Source of the DNA: Clostridium_T sp040217795
GTDB lineage: Bacteria; Bacillota; Clostridia; Clostridiales; Clostridiaceae
DNA length: 10,029 bases
Reading direction: 5' to 3'
Assembly: GCA_040217795.1 (NCBI GenBank)
Contig: JBEHWK010000119.1
Coordinates: 1-10,029, forward strand
Shown: positions 1 to 6,557 of the stretch, in pieces
How the letters are laid out: the number at the start of each line of letters is the position of its first letter
Numbering within the stretch: position 1 is the first letter of the stretch
Translations under genes and position numbers: made by a program
Notes under the pieces: model-generated
Told to the model about the DNA's origin: nothing
What the model saw: only the letters and a program-made list of their open reading frames with translations
The model's database searches: none

Positions 1-127
1 AAAGTCCAGCTAAGAAATGTCAATAAGAAATAAAAAAATAATCAATTTTACCTAACCTAAAAAAGGGTAACTTTAATAAGCCTTTTGACTAACTGTCAAA
101 AAACAATGTTAGTTTTATGGAATTACA

Positions 128-1435
128 CTACGCAGCGAAGCCGCATTTCGCTTTGAGATAATTCTTTTGGTGTTCTTCTGGTGTGATGATTTTAAACGGT
201 TTTTCATCACGAAGAATGGCAAATACAATGTTGCAAACTTTATGCATAACAGCTCCAAGAGCCACCATTTTAGGTTTGTTCTGACATTTTAAAAGATAGT
301 AGTCTCGAAGTACTGGATTCTGGGCAGAACCATTTCTGTTTTTACTGATACTGACTAAAGCCATGGTGTGAATAACTCTTCTGGAAATCCTGGAACCTCG
401 TTTTGATATACTGATTTTCGTACCATTAAATTTCCCGGATTGTTTTACCGCTGGGTCTAAACCAAAGTAAGCAAAAAGCTGTTTAGGTGATTTAAACGCA
501 GAGAAATCTCCGATTTCACCCATAAGACTTACAGCCGAAAGAAAGCCTGCGCCTTTAAAGGATTCAATCAAATGAATATGCTTTACAATATCAGTATCTT
601 TATTAGCATCAACTAGCTTATGCATTTCAGAGAGTATTGAAGATATCTCTTCATCATACTTTCGAATGAAGCTTATATATAAGCGAATTCGCGTAAAGTT
701 GCTGCTAACAGCATGACCAAAAATATTTGCGTCATTAGCAGCCTGAATAATGGCATTATACTTATTGTTAGCGTATGTAAGTCCAAAACGTGCAGTAATC
801 CGTATGGAATGGATGATTTCATCCTTAGAAGCACTTAAAAATGCACTTGGAGAAGTATATTTTTCCAACAAGGTCATTGCAGTATTTGTGGTTATCTTCG
901 AAAAGATTTTTAAATACTGCGGGAATACCATACGAAGTTCGCCCTGAAGCTTATTAACATAAGCGGAACGGTTGTCCATCAGATCATAATATTCTCTTGA
1001 AAGATTTCTTAAATCAAGAGCAAGGTCCGATGGCATAAGAGAAACTTTCAAATCAGGCTTTAAACCTATTAAGGCGGCCTTTTTTGAATCAAATCTGTCA
1101 TTATGCACTTTTCTGATGTTAATGTTTGTGCTATTCTTAGTTATGATAGGATTAATAACGTGAACATTAAATCCAATATCACGAAGATAGCAGAAGAGTG
1201 GGTAATGATAAATTCCCGTGGATTCTAGGAAAATGCGACTTTCCAAAGAATACAGCTCTTCTGCTTCTTTTATTTTAGAAACAGCAAAAGCAAGGGAATT
1301 TAAATCAGAATGCAGGATTTTAAAGGGTTTTCCTACAAACGTTTGGTTGGGAAGAGCAATAGACATCCAACTGAAGTCTGCACCGACATCAATCCCAACA
1401 GAGATAAATAAATCATGTTTAATAATGTTTGGCAT
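128..1435 (-). CDS. IS110-family DEDD transposase/recombinase
   Basis: This 435-residue enzyme catalyses RNA-guided recombination of its own element. The N-terminal RuvC-like DEDD domain shows D16 (GIDVG), E71 (LESTG), D113 (HND) and D116 (FDSKK), all acidic positions present. The C-terminal Transposase_20 domain has the family pattern GEIGDFSAFKSPKQL, YFGLDP and KQSGKF with the probable nucleophile S333, followed by ISKRGS. Length is normal for the family and the frame is unbroken, so it looks active. The frame is open 20 codons further upstream, but I chose the ATG at 1435 because an AAAGGAGCT ribosome binding site lies about 8 bases before it and the alignable protein starts there. The stop is TAG at 128-130. 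No accessory gene is present. The family call is firm; activity is inferred. Confidence 0.95.
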   Translation of the reverse strand: MPNIIKHDLFISVGIDVGADFSWMSIALPNQTFVGKPFKILHSDLNSLAFAVSKIKEAEELYSLESRIFLESTGIYHYPLFCYLRDIGFNVHVINPIITKNSTNINIRKVHNDRFDSKKAALIGLKPDLKVSLMPSDLALDLRNLSREYYDLMDNRSAYVNKLQGELRMVFPQYLKIFSKITTNTAMTLLEKYTSPSAFLSASKDEIIHSIRITARFGLTYANNKYNAIIQAANDANIFGHAVSSNFTRIRLYISFIRKYDEEISSILSEMHKLVDANKDTDIVKHIHLIESFKGAGFLSAVSLMGEIGDFSAFKSPKQLFAYFGLDPAVKQSGKFNGTKISISKRGSRISRRVIHTMALVSISKNRNGSAQNPVLRDYYLLKCQNKPKMVALGAVMHKVCNIVFAILRDEKPFKIITPEEHQKNYLKAKCGFAA

Positions 1436-1569
1436 GAGCAATAGCTCCTTTCTGATAGGAATCCATTTCCAAGCAACGAGTACACATCCTAGCATGTGAT
1501 ACGGGGATAGCCTGAGGCTCCCAACCAGCTAATCATAAAACCTCATTGAATGAACTAATTGACTTTTTA

Positions 1570-1782
1570 ATAGGTATAGATCAGTAGTAACTGACCTCCC
1601 AAGGGGGAATACATTCTTTATCCTATCCTAGAGGATTATACTTTATGAAAAGTCTGGAGTCTATCGGGAACCGTCAGACATATTAAATTATAGAAGTAAC
1701 ATCTGATGAGGGAAGAGATCCTTCTTCTGTTACATAGTTTTAGAAATTATTAAGAATAGGATAGCCCTTAGTGGCTATATCA
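1570..1782 (-). ncRNA. Candidate IS110 bridge (seek) RNA
   Basis: No convincing gene fills the roughly 310 bases upstream of the transposase, but base pairing is dense. An 8-bp helix joins 1623-1630 (CTATCCTA) to 1757-1764 (TAGGATAG). It encloses two arms: 1652-1656 with 1675-1679 (5 bp, 18-nt loop), and 1696-1701 with 1728-1733 (GTAACA/TGTTAC) capped by an inner GAAG/CTTC stem at 1712-1724. A separate hairpin lies at 1572-1597 (TCAGT/ACTGA plus AGG/CCT). Another at 1761-1778 (ATAGCC/GGCTAT) competes with the closing helix. IS110-group bridge RNAs are roughly this size, come from this end in the transposase direction, and carry two internal guide loops. Strand and limits are inferred from the family. 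The guide sequences were not matched to donor or target. Confidence 0.5.
1761..1778. other. Perfect 6-bp hairpin near the upstream IS end
   Basis: ATAGCC (1761-1766) and GGCTAT (1773-1778) pair around a 6-nt loop. The hairpin lies between the likely 5' end of the non-coding RNA and the next rightward gene, and may mark the 5' stem-loop of the RNA or the element end. It is mutually exclusive with the 1623-1630/1757-1764 helix. Confidence 0.4.
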
Positions 1783-1805
1783 ATATAATACTAGGGGGAA
1801 TAAAA

Positions 1806-2045
1806 ATGGCAATTATACCAAGAATATTAATATTATTTGTTATATTGGGTTTGATAACAATTCTGATTGCTGCAGCTTTAAGAAAGAGTGCCTCAGGTTT
1901 AAAGTTGATGCTTCTAGGCATAATTATTACTTTGTTTGGAGGCATAATTGCAGCTGACCCTGATTCTAATATTGGCGGCTTTGAATACTTAATATCGCTC
2001 ATAGGGTTAATTCTTGCTATTATTGGTTTTGGTAAAAAGGATTGA
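1806..2045 (+). CDS. Small hydrophobic membrane protein, unknown function
   Basis: This 79-residue protein has three likely membrane segments: residues about 5-24, 33-50 and 58-75, with a short charged loop (RKSASGLK) after the first and a FGKKD tail. The start ATG follows an AGGGGGAA ribosome binding site by about 6 bases, which supports it over the overlapping leftward frame. I recognise no family. The gene lies directly beside the upstream end of the IS110 element, so its native promoter may have been separated from it or replaced by one in the element. A strong stem-loop follows at 2063-2098. It could be a small hydrophobic stress or toxin-like peptide, but nothing in the sequence demands that. 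Confidence 0.7.
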   Translation: MAIIPRILILFVILGLITILIAAALRKSASGLKLMLLGIIITLFGGIIAADPDSNIGGFEYLISLIGLILAIIGFGKKD

Positions 2046-2062
2046 TACGCATTCATATTAAT

Positions 2063-2098
2063 GGCTGAAGCAAATATTGTTTTTCAATTGCTTCAGCC
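2063..2098 (+). terminator. 11-bp perfect stem-loop after the small membrane gene
   Basis: GGCTGAAGCAA (2063-2073) pairs perfectly with TTGCTTCAGCC (2088-2098) around a 14-nt loop, 17 bases after the stop codon. The hairpin is strong but only an AT-rich tail (cgataatttatt) follows, not a U-run. It may be a weak terminator or an mRNA 3'-end stabiliser. Confidence 0.55.
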
Positions 2099-2146
2099 CG
2101 ATAATTTATTATGATTTAAACACTTCTTATTATTGTGGGGGAGAGC

Positions 2147-2263
2147 ATGAAAAAAAGCCAGATTAAAGAGTTAGTTAAAAGTGCCGCAGAAAATATTAAA
2201 ATTATTAATGCTTATTTTGGATTTGACACAAATTATTATAATTTAATACCAAATGACTTATAA
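2147..2263 (+). CDS. Short ORF, 38 aa, possible truncated gene
   Basis: The frame opens with ATG behind a GTGGGGGAG ribosome binding site about 5 bases away and reads MKKSQIKELVKSAAENI, then an Asn/Tyr-rich tail to TAA. The N-terminal half is charged and helix-forming, with no membrane segment. The good ribosome binding site suggests translation. The very short length, and the broken lipoprotein just downstream, suggest instead that this is the head of a decayed gene. I recognise no family. Real small protein and remnant are about equally likely. Confidence 0.4.
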   Translation: MKKSQIKELVKSAAENIKIINAYFGFDTNYYNLIPNDL

Positions 2264-2320
2264 TTTGATTAATACAATAGTACTTCGGAATAATAATTTA
2301 CTGAAGAGAGGTATGAAAAG

Positions 2321-2416
2321 ATGAGAAAAATCTACTTAATAGTGCTGTTATCGATATTATTTTCAAACAAAGCTTTCATTAAAAATATAATGGTGAAATA
2401 TAGAGGGGGATATTAA
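2321..2416 (+). CDS. Short leader-like ORF, 31 aa, overlapping the next start
   Basis: The ATG at 2321 follows GAGAGG by about 9 bases. The product begins MRKIYLIVLLSILFSNKAF: two positive residues and then a hydrophobic core, like a short signal peptide. It ends in a basic tail at TAA 2414-2416, whose last base is the first base of the next ATG (TAATG overlap). The coupling suggests one transcript with the lipoprotein remnant at 2416. It may be a peptide whose translation feeds the next frame, or the signal-peptide stub of a lost exported protein. Confidence 0.35.
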   Translation: MRKIYLIVLLSILFSNKAFIKNIMVKYRGGY

Positions 2417-2520
2417 TGGTTAAGAGACTTGCTGTCTCATTGTTGGCTGGCATTTTACTTCTTACAGGGTGTTCGAGTAAACTTTCAACCTAGGTCGAAA
2501 ATTATGTAAATGGTTTCTGA
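2416..2520 (+). pseudogene. Truncated lipoprotein (signal peptide and lipobox only)
   Basis: A strong AGAGGGGGA ribosome binding site precedes an ATG and a textbook lipoprotein signal peptide: MVKRLAVSLLAGILLLTGC, with lipobox LTGC at residues 16-19, then SSKLST and TAG at 2491-2493. Reading through the TAG continues VENYVNGF before TGA at 2518-2520. That resembles the start of the folded domain of small clostridial lipoproteins, where a 'VENFxNA/G' helix follows the linker. The gene therefore looks broken by a nonsense codon and by loss of its body. A 25-residue lipopeptide could still be made and lipidated at Cys19. The remnant reading is inference from the read-through residues. Confidence 0.5.
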
Positions 2521-2565
2521 AATATACAGTGAGGAAAATTATTTAATAGAGAGGAGAAAAACTAA

Positions 2566-2838
2566 ATGGATAAACCTACCATTGATCTGGGCAAAATCAT
2601 AATGAGTGAGCAAGAAAAAATTAACAAAGGATTAATAATAATAATTTTAAGCCCGTTATTAGGATCTCTTTTATTTTACATTTATAGTAATTTTATAGGT
2701 TGGATGATTTCTACAAATGAAACAGTAGCGATGGTTTGGTTTGGGTGCATACTAGCTATGGCTATATTAGGTTTAGCAATGGTGCTAGTTGGTTGTAATG
2801 AAAAAAATATTGAACAGGGAAAAGAGAAAAATAAGTAA
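2566..2838 (+). CDS. Two-helix small membrane protein, unknown function
   Basis: This 90-residue protein has a soluble N-terminus (about residues 1-20), two membrane segments (about 22-48 and 55-77) and a charged C-terminal tail rich in Lys and Glu. The ATG follows GAGAGGAG by about 9 bases. A second Met at residue 13 (MSEQEKINKG) could be an alternative start, but it lacks a ribosome binding site. A strong terminator follows 20 bases after the stop, so this is the last gene of the small rightward cluster. I recognise no family. The two-helix layout with a charged tail is common to many short uncharacterised Firmicute membrane proteins. Confidence 0.7.
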   Translation: MDKPTIDLGKIIMSEQEKINKGLIIIILSPLLGSLLFYIYSNFIGWMISTNETVAMVWFGCILAMAILGLAMVLVGCNEKNIEQGKEKNK

Positions 2839-2857
2839 GCCCATTTGAGGCTATGAT

Positions 2858-2894
2858 CCAAAGGCTCCGGGAATGATGTTCCGGGGCTTTTTTT
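2858..2894 (+). terminator. Rho-independent terminator
   Basis: AAAGGCTCCGG pairs with CCGGGGCTTTT (11 bp with two G-U pairs) around GAATGATGTT, followed by a run of seven T. It closes the transcript of the 90-aa membrane protein. Confidence 0.85.
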
Positions 2895-2987
2895 ATTCTT
2901 TAGGAAATTATATTTTTTGAAATCTGTGGATAACTTAAAGGACATGAGATTATACGAAGTCTAGGTGCAATCCTAAAGAATAAAAAA
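2889..2987. repeat. Perfect 17-bp inverted repeat with 65-bp spacer
   Basis: TTTTTTATTCTTTAGGA (2889-2905) is the exact reverse complement of 2971-2987 (TCCTAAAGAATAAAAAA). The left copy overlaps the T-run of the preceding terminator. The spacer contains no gene but includes one TGTGGATAA (2925-2933). The pair could form a long stem, act as terminal repeats of a small MITE-like insertion, or give two oppositely directed terminators. Confidence 0.6.
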
Positions 2988-2996
2988 GAGAATTTG

Positions 2997-3083
2997 TCGC
3001 CTGCCAGATTTTCCTCACATACGTTCGGAAAGGCAGATGCGAGAAAAAAATCGACGGCGCATAGTCGCCTTGGCGATTTTTTT
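2997..3083 (+). ncRNA. Structured intergenic element: long hairpin plus terminator-like hairpin
   Basis: The first hairpin pairs TCGC-CTGCC (2997-3005) and TTTCC (3010-3014) with GGAAA-GGCAG (3027-3036) and GCGA (3039-3042). That gives 14 bp with small bulges around a 12-nt loop. The second pairs AAAAAAATCG (3044-3053) with CGATTTTTTT (3074-3083) and encloses GGCG/CGCC (3056-3059/3066-3069). The A-run and T-run make it able to terminate in both directions. The G+C-rich core stands out from its surroundings. I have an unverified memory of similar motifs repeated between genes in clostridial genomes. A dispersed repeat or a small RNA with its own terminator are the leading readings. Confidence 0.5.
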
Positions 3084-3113
3084 ATTTACTGAGATTGGGG
3101 TGATAGGAATTTT

Positions 3114-3406
3114 ATGTATGGAATAGGTGCAGTGCCAACTTGCCCAATACCTAAATGGATATATTTATTTGTAGCCCTTTGTCCTGCATTCGCTCTTGGG
3201 TTTATTCCTATGTTTTATGGGTATTTTTCCCTGCGGAGTATAGGATGTTTAGCTCAATTATATTTGGGTTTTCCGTAGGGAGTTTAAGCATGTGTACAGC
3301 AGACATAAGTAATGCTGTCAGCGCTGTAATTAAAATGCCAAAATGCTCTGTTCTCCAAGTATCCGGAATTAAAGGATATTGGTATGTCCCACGAAGGATA
3401 AACTAG
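3114..3406 (+). pseudogene. Possible frameshifted small membrane protein
   Basis: An ATG at 3114 follows GATAGGAA by about 4 bases and opens a frame that reads MYGIGAVPTCPIPKW, then a hydrophobic segment (WIYLFVALCPAFALGFIPM) and stops at TAG 3276-3278. Past position 3220 the more protein-like reading moves to another frame (PAEYRMFSSIIFGFSVG, then MCTADISNAVSAVIKM), which stops at TAG 3404-3406. Joining the two at the T-run in gtaTTTTTccc, by restoring one T, gives a product of about 97 residues with two hydrophobic segments. No family is recognised. The 83-aa frame from 3155 taken alone lacks a ribosome binding site. Chance overlap of two AT-rich frames remains possible. Confidence 0.35.
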
Positions 3407-3516
3407 ATTCATAACTATAGAGATGCTTCTCATCATTCTTAAAGAATGAATTAATCATGGATTTAAATTGGTACAACCTTATAATTTGTGGCGAAGTGAC
3501 TAAAAAACATATTTCC

Positions 3517-3569
3517 AAAGTATAAAGCAAATTCACAATTACATTCTGATTCACTTTATACTTTTTTTT
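3517..3569 (+). terminator. Rho-independent terminator
   Basis: AAAGTATAAAG (3517-3527) pairs perfectly with CTTTATACTTT (3554-3564) around a 26-nt loop and runs into eight T (3562-3569). It isolates the upstream small-gene region from the kinase gene. Confidence 0.75.
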
Positions 3570-3577
3570 GTTTTAGC

Positions 3578-3635
3578 CTAACGGGCGTAATTCTATCCAT
3601 CCTCTTAGGTGGGAGACGGATAGCCTTGACGTTAG
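3578..3635 (+). ncRNA. Nested three-helix structure in the kinase leader, family unknown
   Basis: Three helices stack inside one another: CTAACG (3578-3583) with CGTTAG (3630-3635), CTATCC (3593-3598) with GGATAG (3618-3623), and CCT/AGG (3601-3603/3607-3609). Asymmetric internal loops (3584-3592 and 3624-3629) separate them. The structure lies after a terminator and about 170 bases before the kinase start, a typical position for a cis-regulatory leader RNA. I compared it by eye with c-di-GMP, TPP, SAM, preQ1 and ykkC motifs and found no match. An IS end hairpin or chance folding are alternatives. Confidence 0.35.
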
Positions 3636-3652
3636 TCAACAAAAGAGATACT
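3626..3652 (+). promoter_or_regulatory. Weak candidate promoter for the kinase gene
   Basis: TTGACG (3626-3631) is a good -35 match, and GATACT (3647-3652) is a fair -10 match at a short 15-bp spacing. TTGAC is also half of a TTGAC-GTTA-GTCAA inverted repeat (3626-3639), which could be an operator. The rest of 3640-3802 holds no other gene or clear structure. Confidence 0.25.
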
Positions 3653-3802
3653 CTAAAATCAGTAATTAATGAGAAAATCTAAAACATTCTGTTTTTAATG
3701 CTTTGTATGTTGTATGATTCACAAATGATGATAAATGATGTAAAATTAAAGATTAGGTTACTAAACCGCAATATAGCATTTATAAAAAGGGGAATTCAGT
3801 GT

Positions 3803-6547
3803 ATGAAATACGCGTTTAAATGGTTTAATAAAAAATCAATTTTATATAGTAAAAACAATATTGTTACTAAAGTTAATGCGGAGTTTATAAATCTTTGCGG
3901 ATATTCTAAGACCGAATTAGTGGGGAAATCCCTTACAGAAGTAAGTAACATGTTAAGAATGGATTCTCAAGTGTATCTTCAAAATGCAGAACATCAGCAT
4001 GGTTGTTATATATTTACCAAGAAATTAGAAGCAAGAGAAGTCGATATTCTCTGTAAGAGCTTACAATCCGATAATGAAAAAATCTATTCATTTATAGAGA
4101 AACCAAACTCCAGAATTGAAAAAAAATTCTTTTATTTAGATGAACTTTACAAGAATGATGAAGCTGGAGTTGCAGTATACAGTTTTCCTGACCTGATATT
4201 ACTGAAAGCTAATGAAAAACATTCAGATTGTTATAAATATAATGAAAAAGAAAATTCTATAGGTAAAAATTTAAAACAAATACTTACGCAATATCATTGC
4301 AGAGATGTTGAAAGAAATCTTTTAAATATTATGGAGACAGGCAACTCTTATCATATAAAAGAATTTGAATATGAACACTCAGAAAGAGGAATTACATATT
4401 GGGATATAAAAATAGTACCAATACATATAGAAGGAGAAGCAAAATATCTGATTCAAGTTATCTGTGATGTGACAGAAATAGTCCTGAACAGAAAATTAAT
4501 TGAAAAGCAGGCTGAAGTTATTGAATCACAAGAAGAAGAGTTGGAAGCTATTTCAGCACAAAAGGAAGAATTGGAAGCTGTTATAGAAAATAGTTCCGAT
4601 GGAATATATACAGTGGATAAAGATTGTAGCATAACATTTTTGAACAGCAGTATAAAAGAATTTGCATATAAACCTGAGTCTTTGAAGAAGATTGGAGATA
4701 CATTAAAACATACAGAATATTATGATTCAGAGGGTAATTTATTAACCCTTGAGGATTTCCAGGAATGCAGGATTTTAAAGGGAGAAAAGATAAAGGATGA
4801 CAGAAGAACCTGCCATAGACCTGACGGAATAAATCATATAAGTATCAGCGGAGGCCCTGTATATGATAAAAGCGGCAATATATCAAAAGCTGTAATCTGC
4901 CTTCGTGATGTTACAGAACAGGTAAATAAAAGCGAAGTCATAAGGCAACAGAAACAGCAGATGGAAGCCATCCTGGAAAATATATCTGAGGATATAGGGA
5001 TTTGTGATAAAAATGGACAATACTTAATGGTAAATAAAGCGTTTAGGAATACCCCAATTTATGGTTTTACAGAAACAATAACTCCGGAGAAGGTATTTGA
5101 AAAAGCTGAACATTTTGATATGGATGGGAATCCTATACCACTTGAAAGTCTTCCATCAAAAAAAGTGGCAAGAGGTGAAAAGTTTTCAGGATTTAGAATG
5201 AAGATTAAAAATGGTGATGCTGTAGTTTATAAGGAAGTAAATGGTACCCCCATCTATGATAATAAAGACAATTTAATAGCTGGTGTAATAGTCGGCCGGG
5301 ATATAACTGAAAGCTTAAAAAATGAAGAAAATTTATTAATAAAAACCCAGTATGATGTATTAAGAAATGTAATAGAAAATTTTGATTTTGGATGTACAAG
5401 AGTCTCGTTCCCGGATCTTAAAATTAAATATATTAACGCTAAAGGTTATGAACATTTAATACAGGAGAAGTATAACGGAGGGAAACCGGTATCTGTTACA
5501 GGGAAGAATATTTTTGATACTTTTCAGTGCAGTGCAGAACAAAGATTACTATCAAAAAATGGTATTGAGAATTTAATACATAATAAAGCAGGTTCTTTCC
5601 ATTTATATAAAAAGGTTATTATGGCAGGGGAAGAAAGGTTTTTCAGAGTTATTTACCAGCCTTTGTTTGGACTTAATAATCAAATTACGGAATTAATCCG
5701 CATTTCAATAGATGTTACTGAAGAAGTAAGAGCTAAAAATAAAATGGAAGAAGCTCTTAAAGCTCAGGATGAAATATTCTCAAACATATCACATGAGCTT
5801 AAGACCCCTTTGAATGTAATTTTCAGCACCAATCAATTAATGGAGCTCTATCTGAAAAATGATTCCATTGAAAGTAATAAGGAGAAGATTGCAAAAGGAA
5901 TAGATGTTATTAAACAGAATTGTTACAGGTTTATAAAACTTATAAACAATATAGTAGATCTGTCAAAAATCGATTCAGGATTTTTCACATTAAACCTGTC
6001 TAATGAAAATATAGTTAATATTACAGAAGACATTGTCCAGTCAGTAGCAGATTACATCAAGGGAAAAGGCTTAAATATTATTTTTGACACAAATACAGAG
6101 GAAAAGATTATGGCCTGTGATCCTGATAAGATTGAGAGGATTATTCTGAATCTCATTTCTAACGCAATTAAGTTTACCAATCCGGGAGGCAGTATATTCG
6201 TAAACCTAATTGATAAAGGTGATACTGTTGAAATATCCGTAGAAGATACTGGCATAGGAATGGACAAGAAGCATCTGGATAATATTTTCAAAAGATTTCA
6301 TCAGGTAAACAAGTCTCTTTCACGTAATGCTGAAGGAAGCGGTATTGGACTATCCCTGGTGAAATCAATAGTTGAACTTCATGGCGGGAAAATAACTGCA
6401 GAGAGCACTCTTGGGGAAGGAAGTAAATTTAAAATAGAACTTCCTGCAGGTACTATACAAAATCCGGAAATTATTAAGGAAACCAATTGTGCCAAAAATA
6501 AAATTGAAATGATAAACATTGAATTTTCAGATATATATTCAGTGTAA
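3803..6547 (+). CDS. Soluble multi-PAS sensor histidine kinase
   Basis: This 914-residue kinase should autophosphorylate and pass phosphate to a response regulator not encoded here. About five PAS-like domains cover residues 10-100, 110-229, 259-375, 385-505 and 516-643. A coiled-coil signalling helix rich in Gln and Glu (about 230-263) lies between the second and third. The HisKA domain carries the phospho-acceptor H664 in SHELKTPLN. HATPase_c shows the N-box (NLISNAIKF, N787), G1 (DTGIGMD, D815), F-box (IFKRFHQV) and G2 (GSGIGLS, 845-851), all intact. There is no membrane segment, signal peptide or receiver domain, so sensing is cytoplasmic. I chose the ATG at 3803 because AAAGGGGA lies 9 bases upstream; the frame is open from 3698, but its earlier ATGs lack a ribosome binding site. 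The ligand or cofactor is unknown. Confidence 0.93.
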   Translation: MKYAFKWFNKKSILYSKNNIVTKVNAEFINLCGYSKTELVGKSLTEVSNMLRMDSQVYLQNAEHQHGCYIFTKKLEAREVDILCKSLQSDNEKIYSFIEKPNSRIEKKFFYLDELYKNDEAGVAVYSFPDLILLKANEKHSDCYKYNEKENSIGKNLKQILTQYHCRDVERNLLNIMETGNSYHIKEFEYEHSERGITYWDIKIVPIHIEGEAKYLIQVICDVTEIVLNRKLIEKQAEVIESQEEELEAISAQKEELEAVIENSSDGIYTVDKDCSITFLNSSIKEFAYKPESLKKIGDTLKHTEYYDSEGNLLTLEDFQECRILKGEKIKDDRRTCHRPDGINHISISGGPVYDKSGNISKAVICLRDVTEQVNKSEVIRQQKQQMEAILENISEDIGICDKNGQYLMVNKAFRNTPIYGFTETITPEKVFEKAEHFDMDGNPIPLESLPSKKVARGEKFSGFRMKIKNGDAVVYKEVNGTPIYDNKDNLIAGVIVGRDITESLKNEENLLIKTQYDVLRNVIENFDFGCTRVSFPDLKIKYINAKGYEHLIQEKYNGGKPVSVTGKNIFDTFQCSAEQRLLSKNGIENLIHNKAGSFHLYKKVIMAGEERFFRVIYQPLFGLNNQITELIRISIDVTEEVRAKNKMEEALKAQDEIFSNISHELKTPLNVIFSTNQLMELYLKNDSIESNKEKIAKGIDVIKQNCYRFIKLINNIVDLSKIDSGFFTLNLSNENIVNITEDIVQSVADYIKGKGLNIIFDTNTEEKIMACDPDKIERIILNLISNAIKFTNPGGSIFVNLIDKGDTVEISVEDTGIGMDKKHLDNIFKRFHQVNKSLSRNAEGSGIGLSLVKSIVELHGGKITAESTLGEGSKFKIELPAGTIQNPEIIKETNCAKNKIEMINIEFSDIYSV

Positions 6548-6557
6548 TAATTACATA

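Larger units (their letters stand above)
1..1790 (-). mobile_element. IS110-family insertion sequence (approximate limits)
   Basis: The element consists of one leftward transposase gene, a long non-coding stretch upstream of it (1436 to about 1790) and a short one downstream (1-127). The long non-coding segment on the 5' side of the transposase is the layout of the IS110 subgroup; the IS1111 subgroup carries its long non-coding end downstream. IS110 elements lack terminal inverted repeats and usually make no clear target duplication, so the exact ends cannot be read here. The upstream end should lie before the ribosome binding site of the next gene at about 1793. The downstream end may lie inside 1-127 or beyond the window. 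Confidence 0.6.

Noticed and set aside
83..101. TTTTGAC-TAACT-GTCAAAA palindrome, similar in inverted form to TTGAC-GTTA-GTCAA at 3626-3639
   Set aside because: The likeness mostly follows from both being TTGAC/GTCAA palindromes; too short to claim a second IS110 end.
750..1499. Rightward reading frames of 65 and 93 aa over the transposase gene
   Set aside because: They lie opposite a complete, family-matching transposase, lack ribosome binding sites and read like reverse-strand shadows.
1775..2056. Leftward 93-aa frame opposite the small membrane protein
   Set aside because: The rightward frame has a good ribosome binding site and clean membrane segments; the leftward one has scattered composition and no ribosome binding site.
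2925..2933. Perfect DnaA-box-like TGTGGATAA
   Set aside because: A single box with no cluster, no AT-rich unwinding array and no replication gene nearby; not enough for an origin.
3369..3554. Leftward 61-aa frame
   Set aside because: It runs through the stem of a strong terminator and has no ribosome binding site.
3571..3697. Known riboswitch (c-di-GMP, TPP, preQ1, ykkC and others)
   Set aside because: None of the conserved core sequences I know is present; only the pairing itself is supported.
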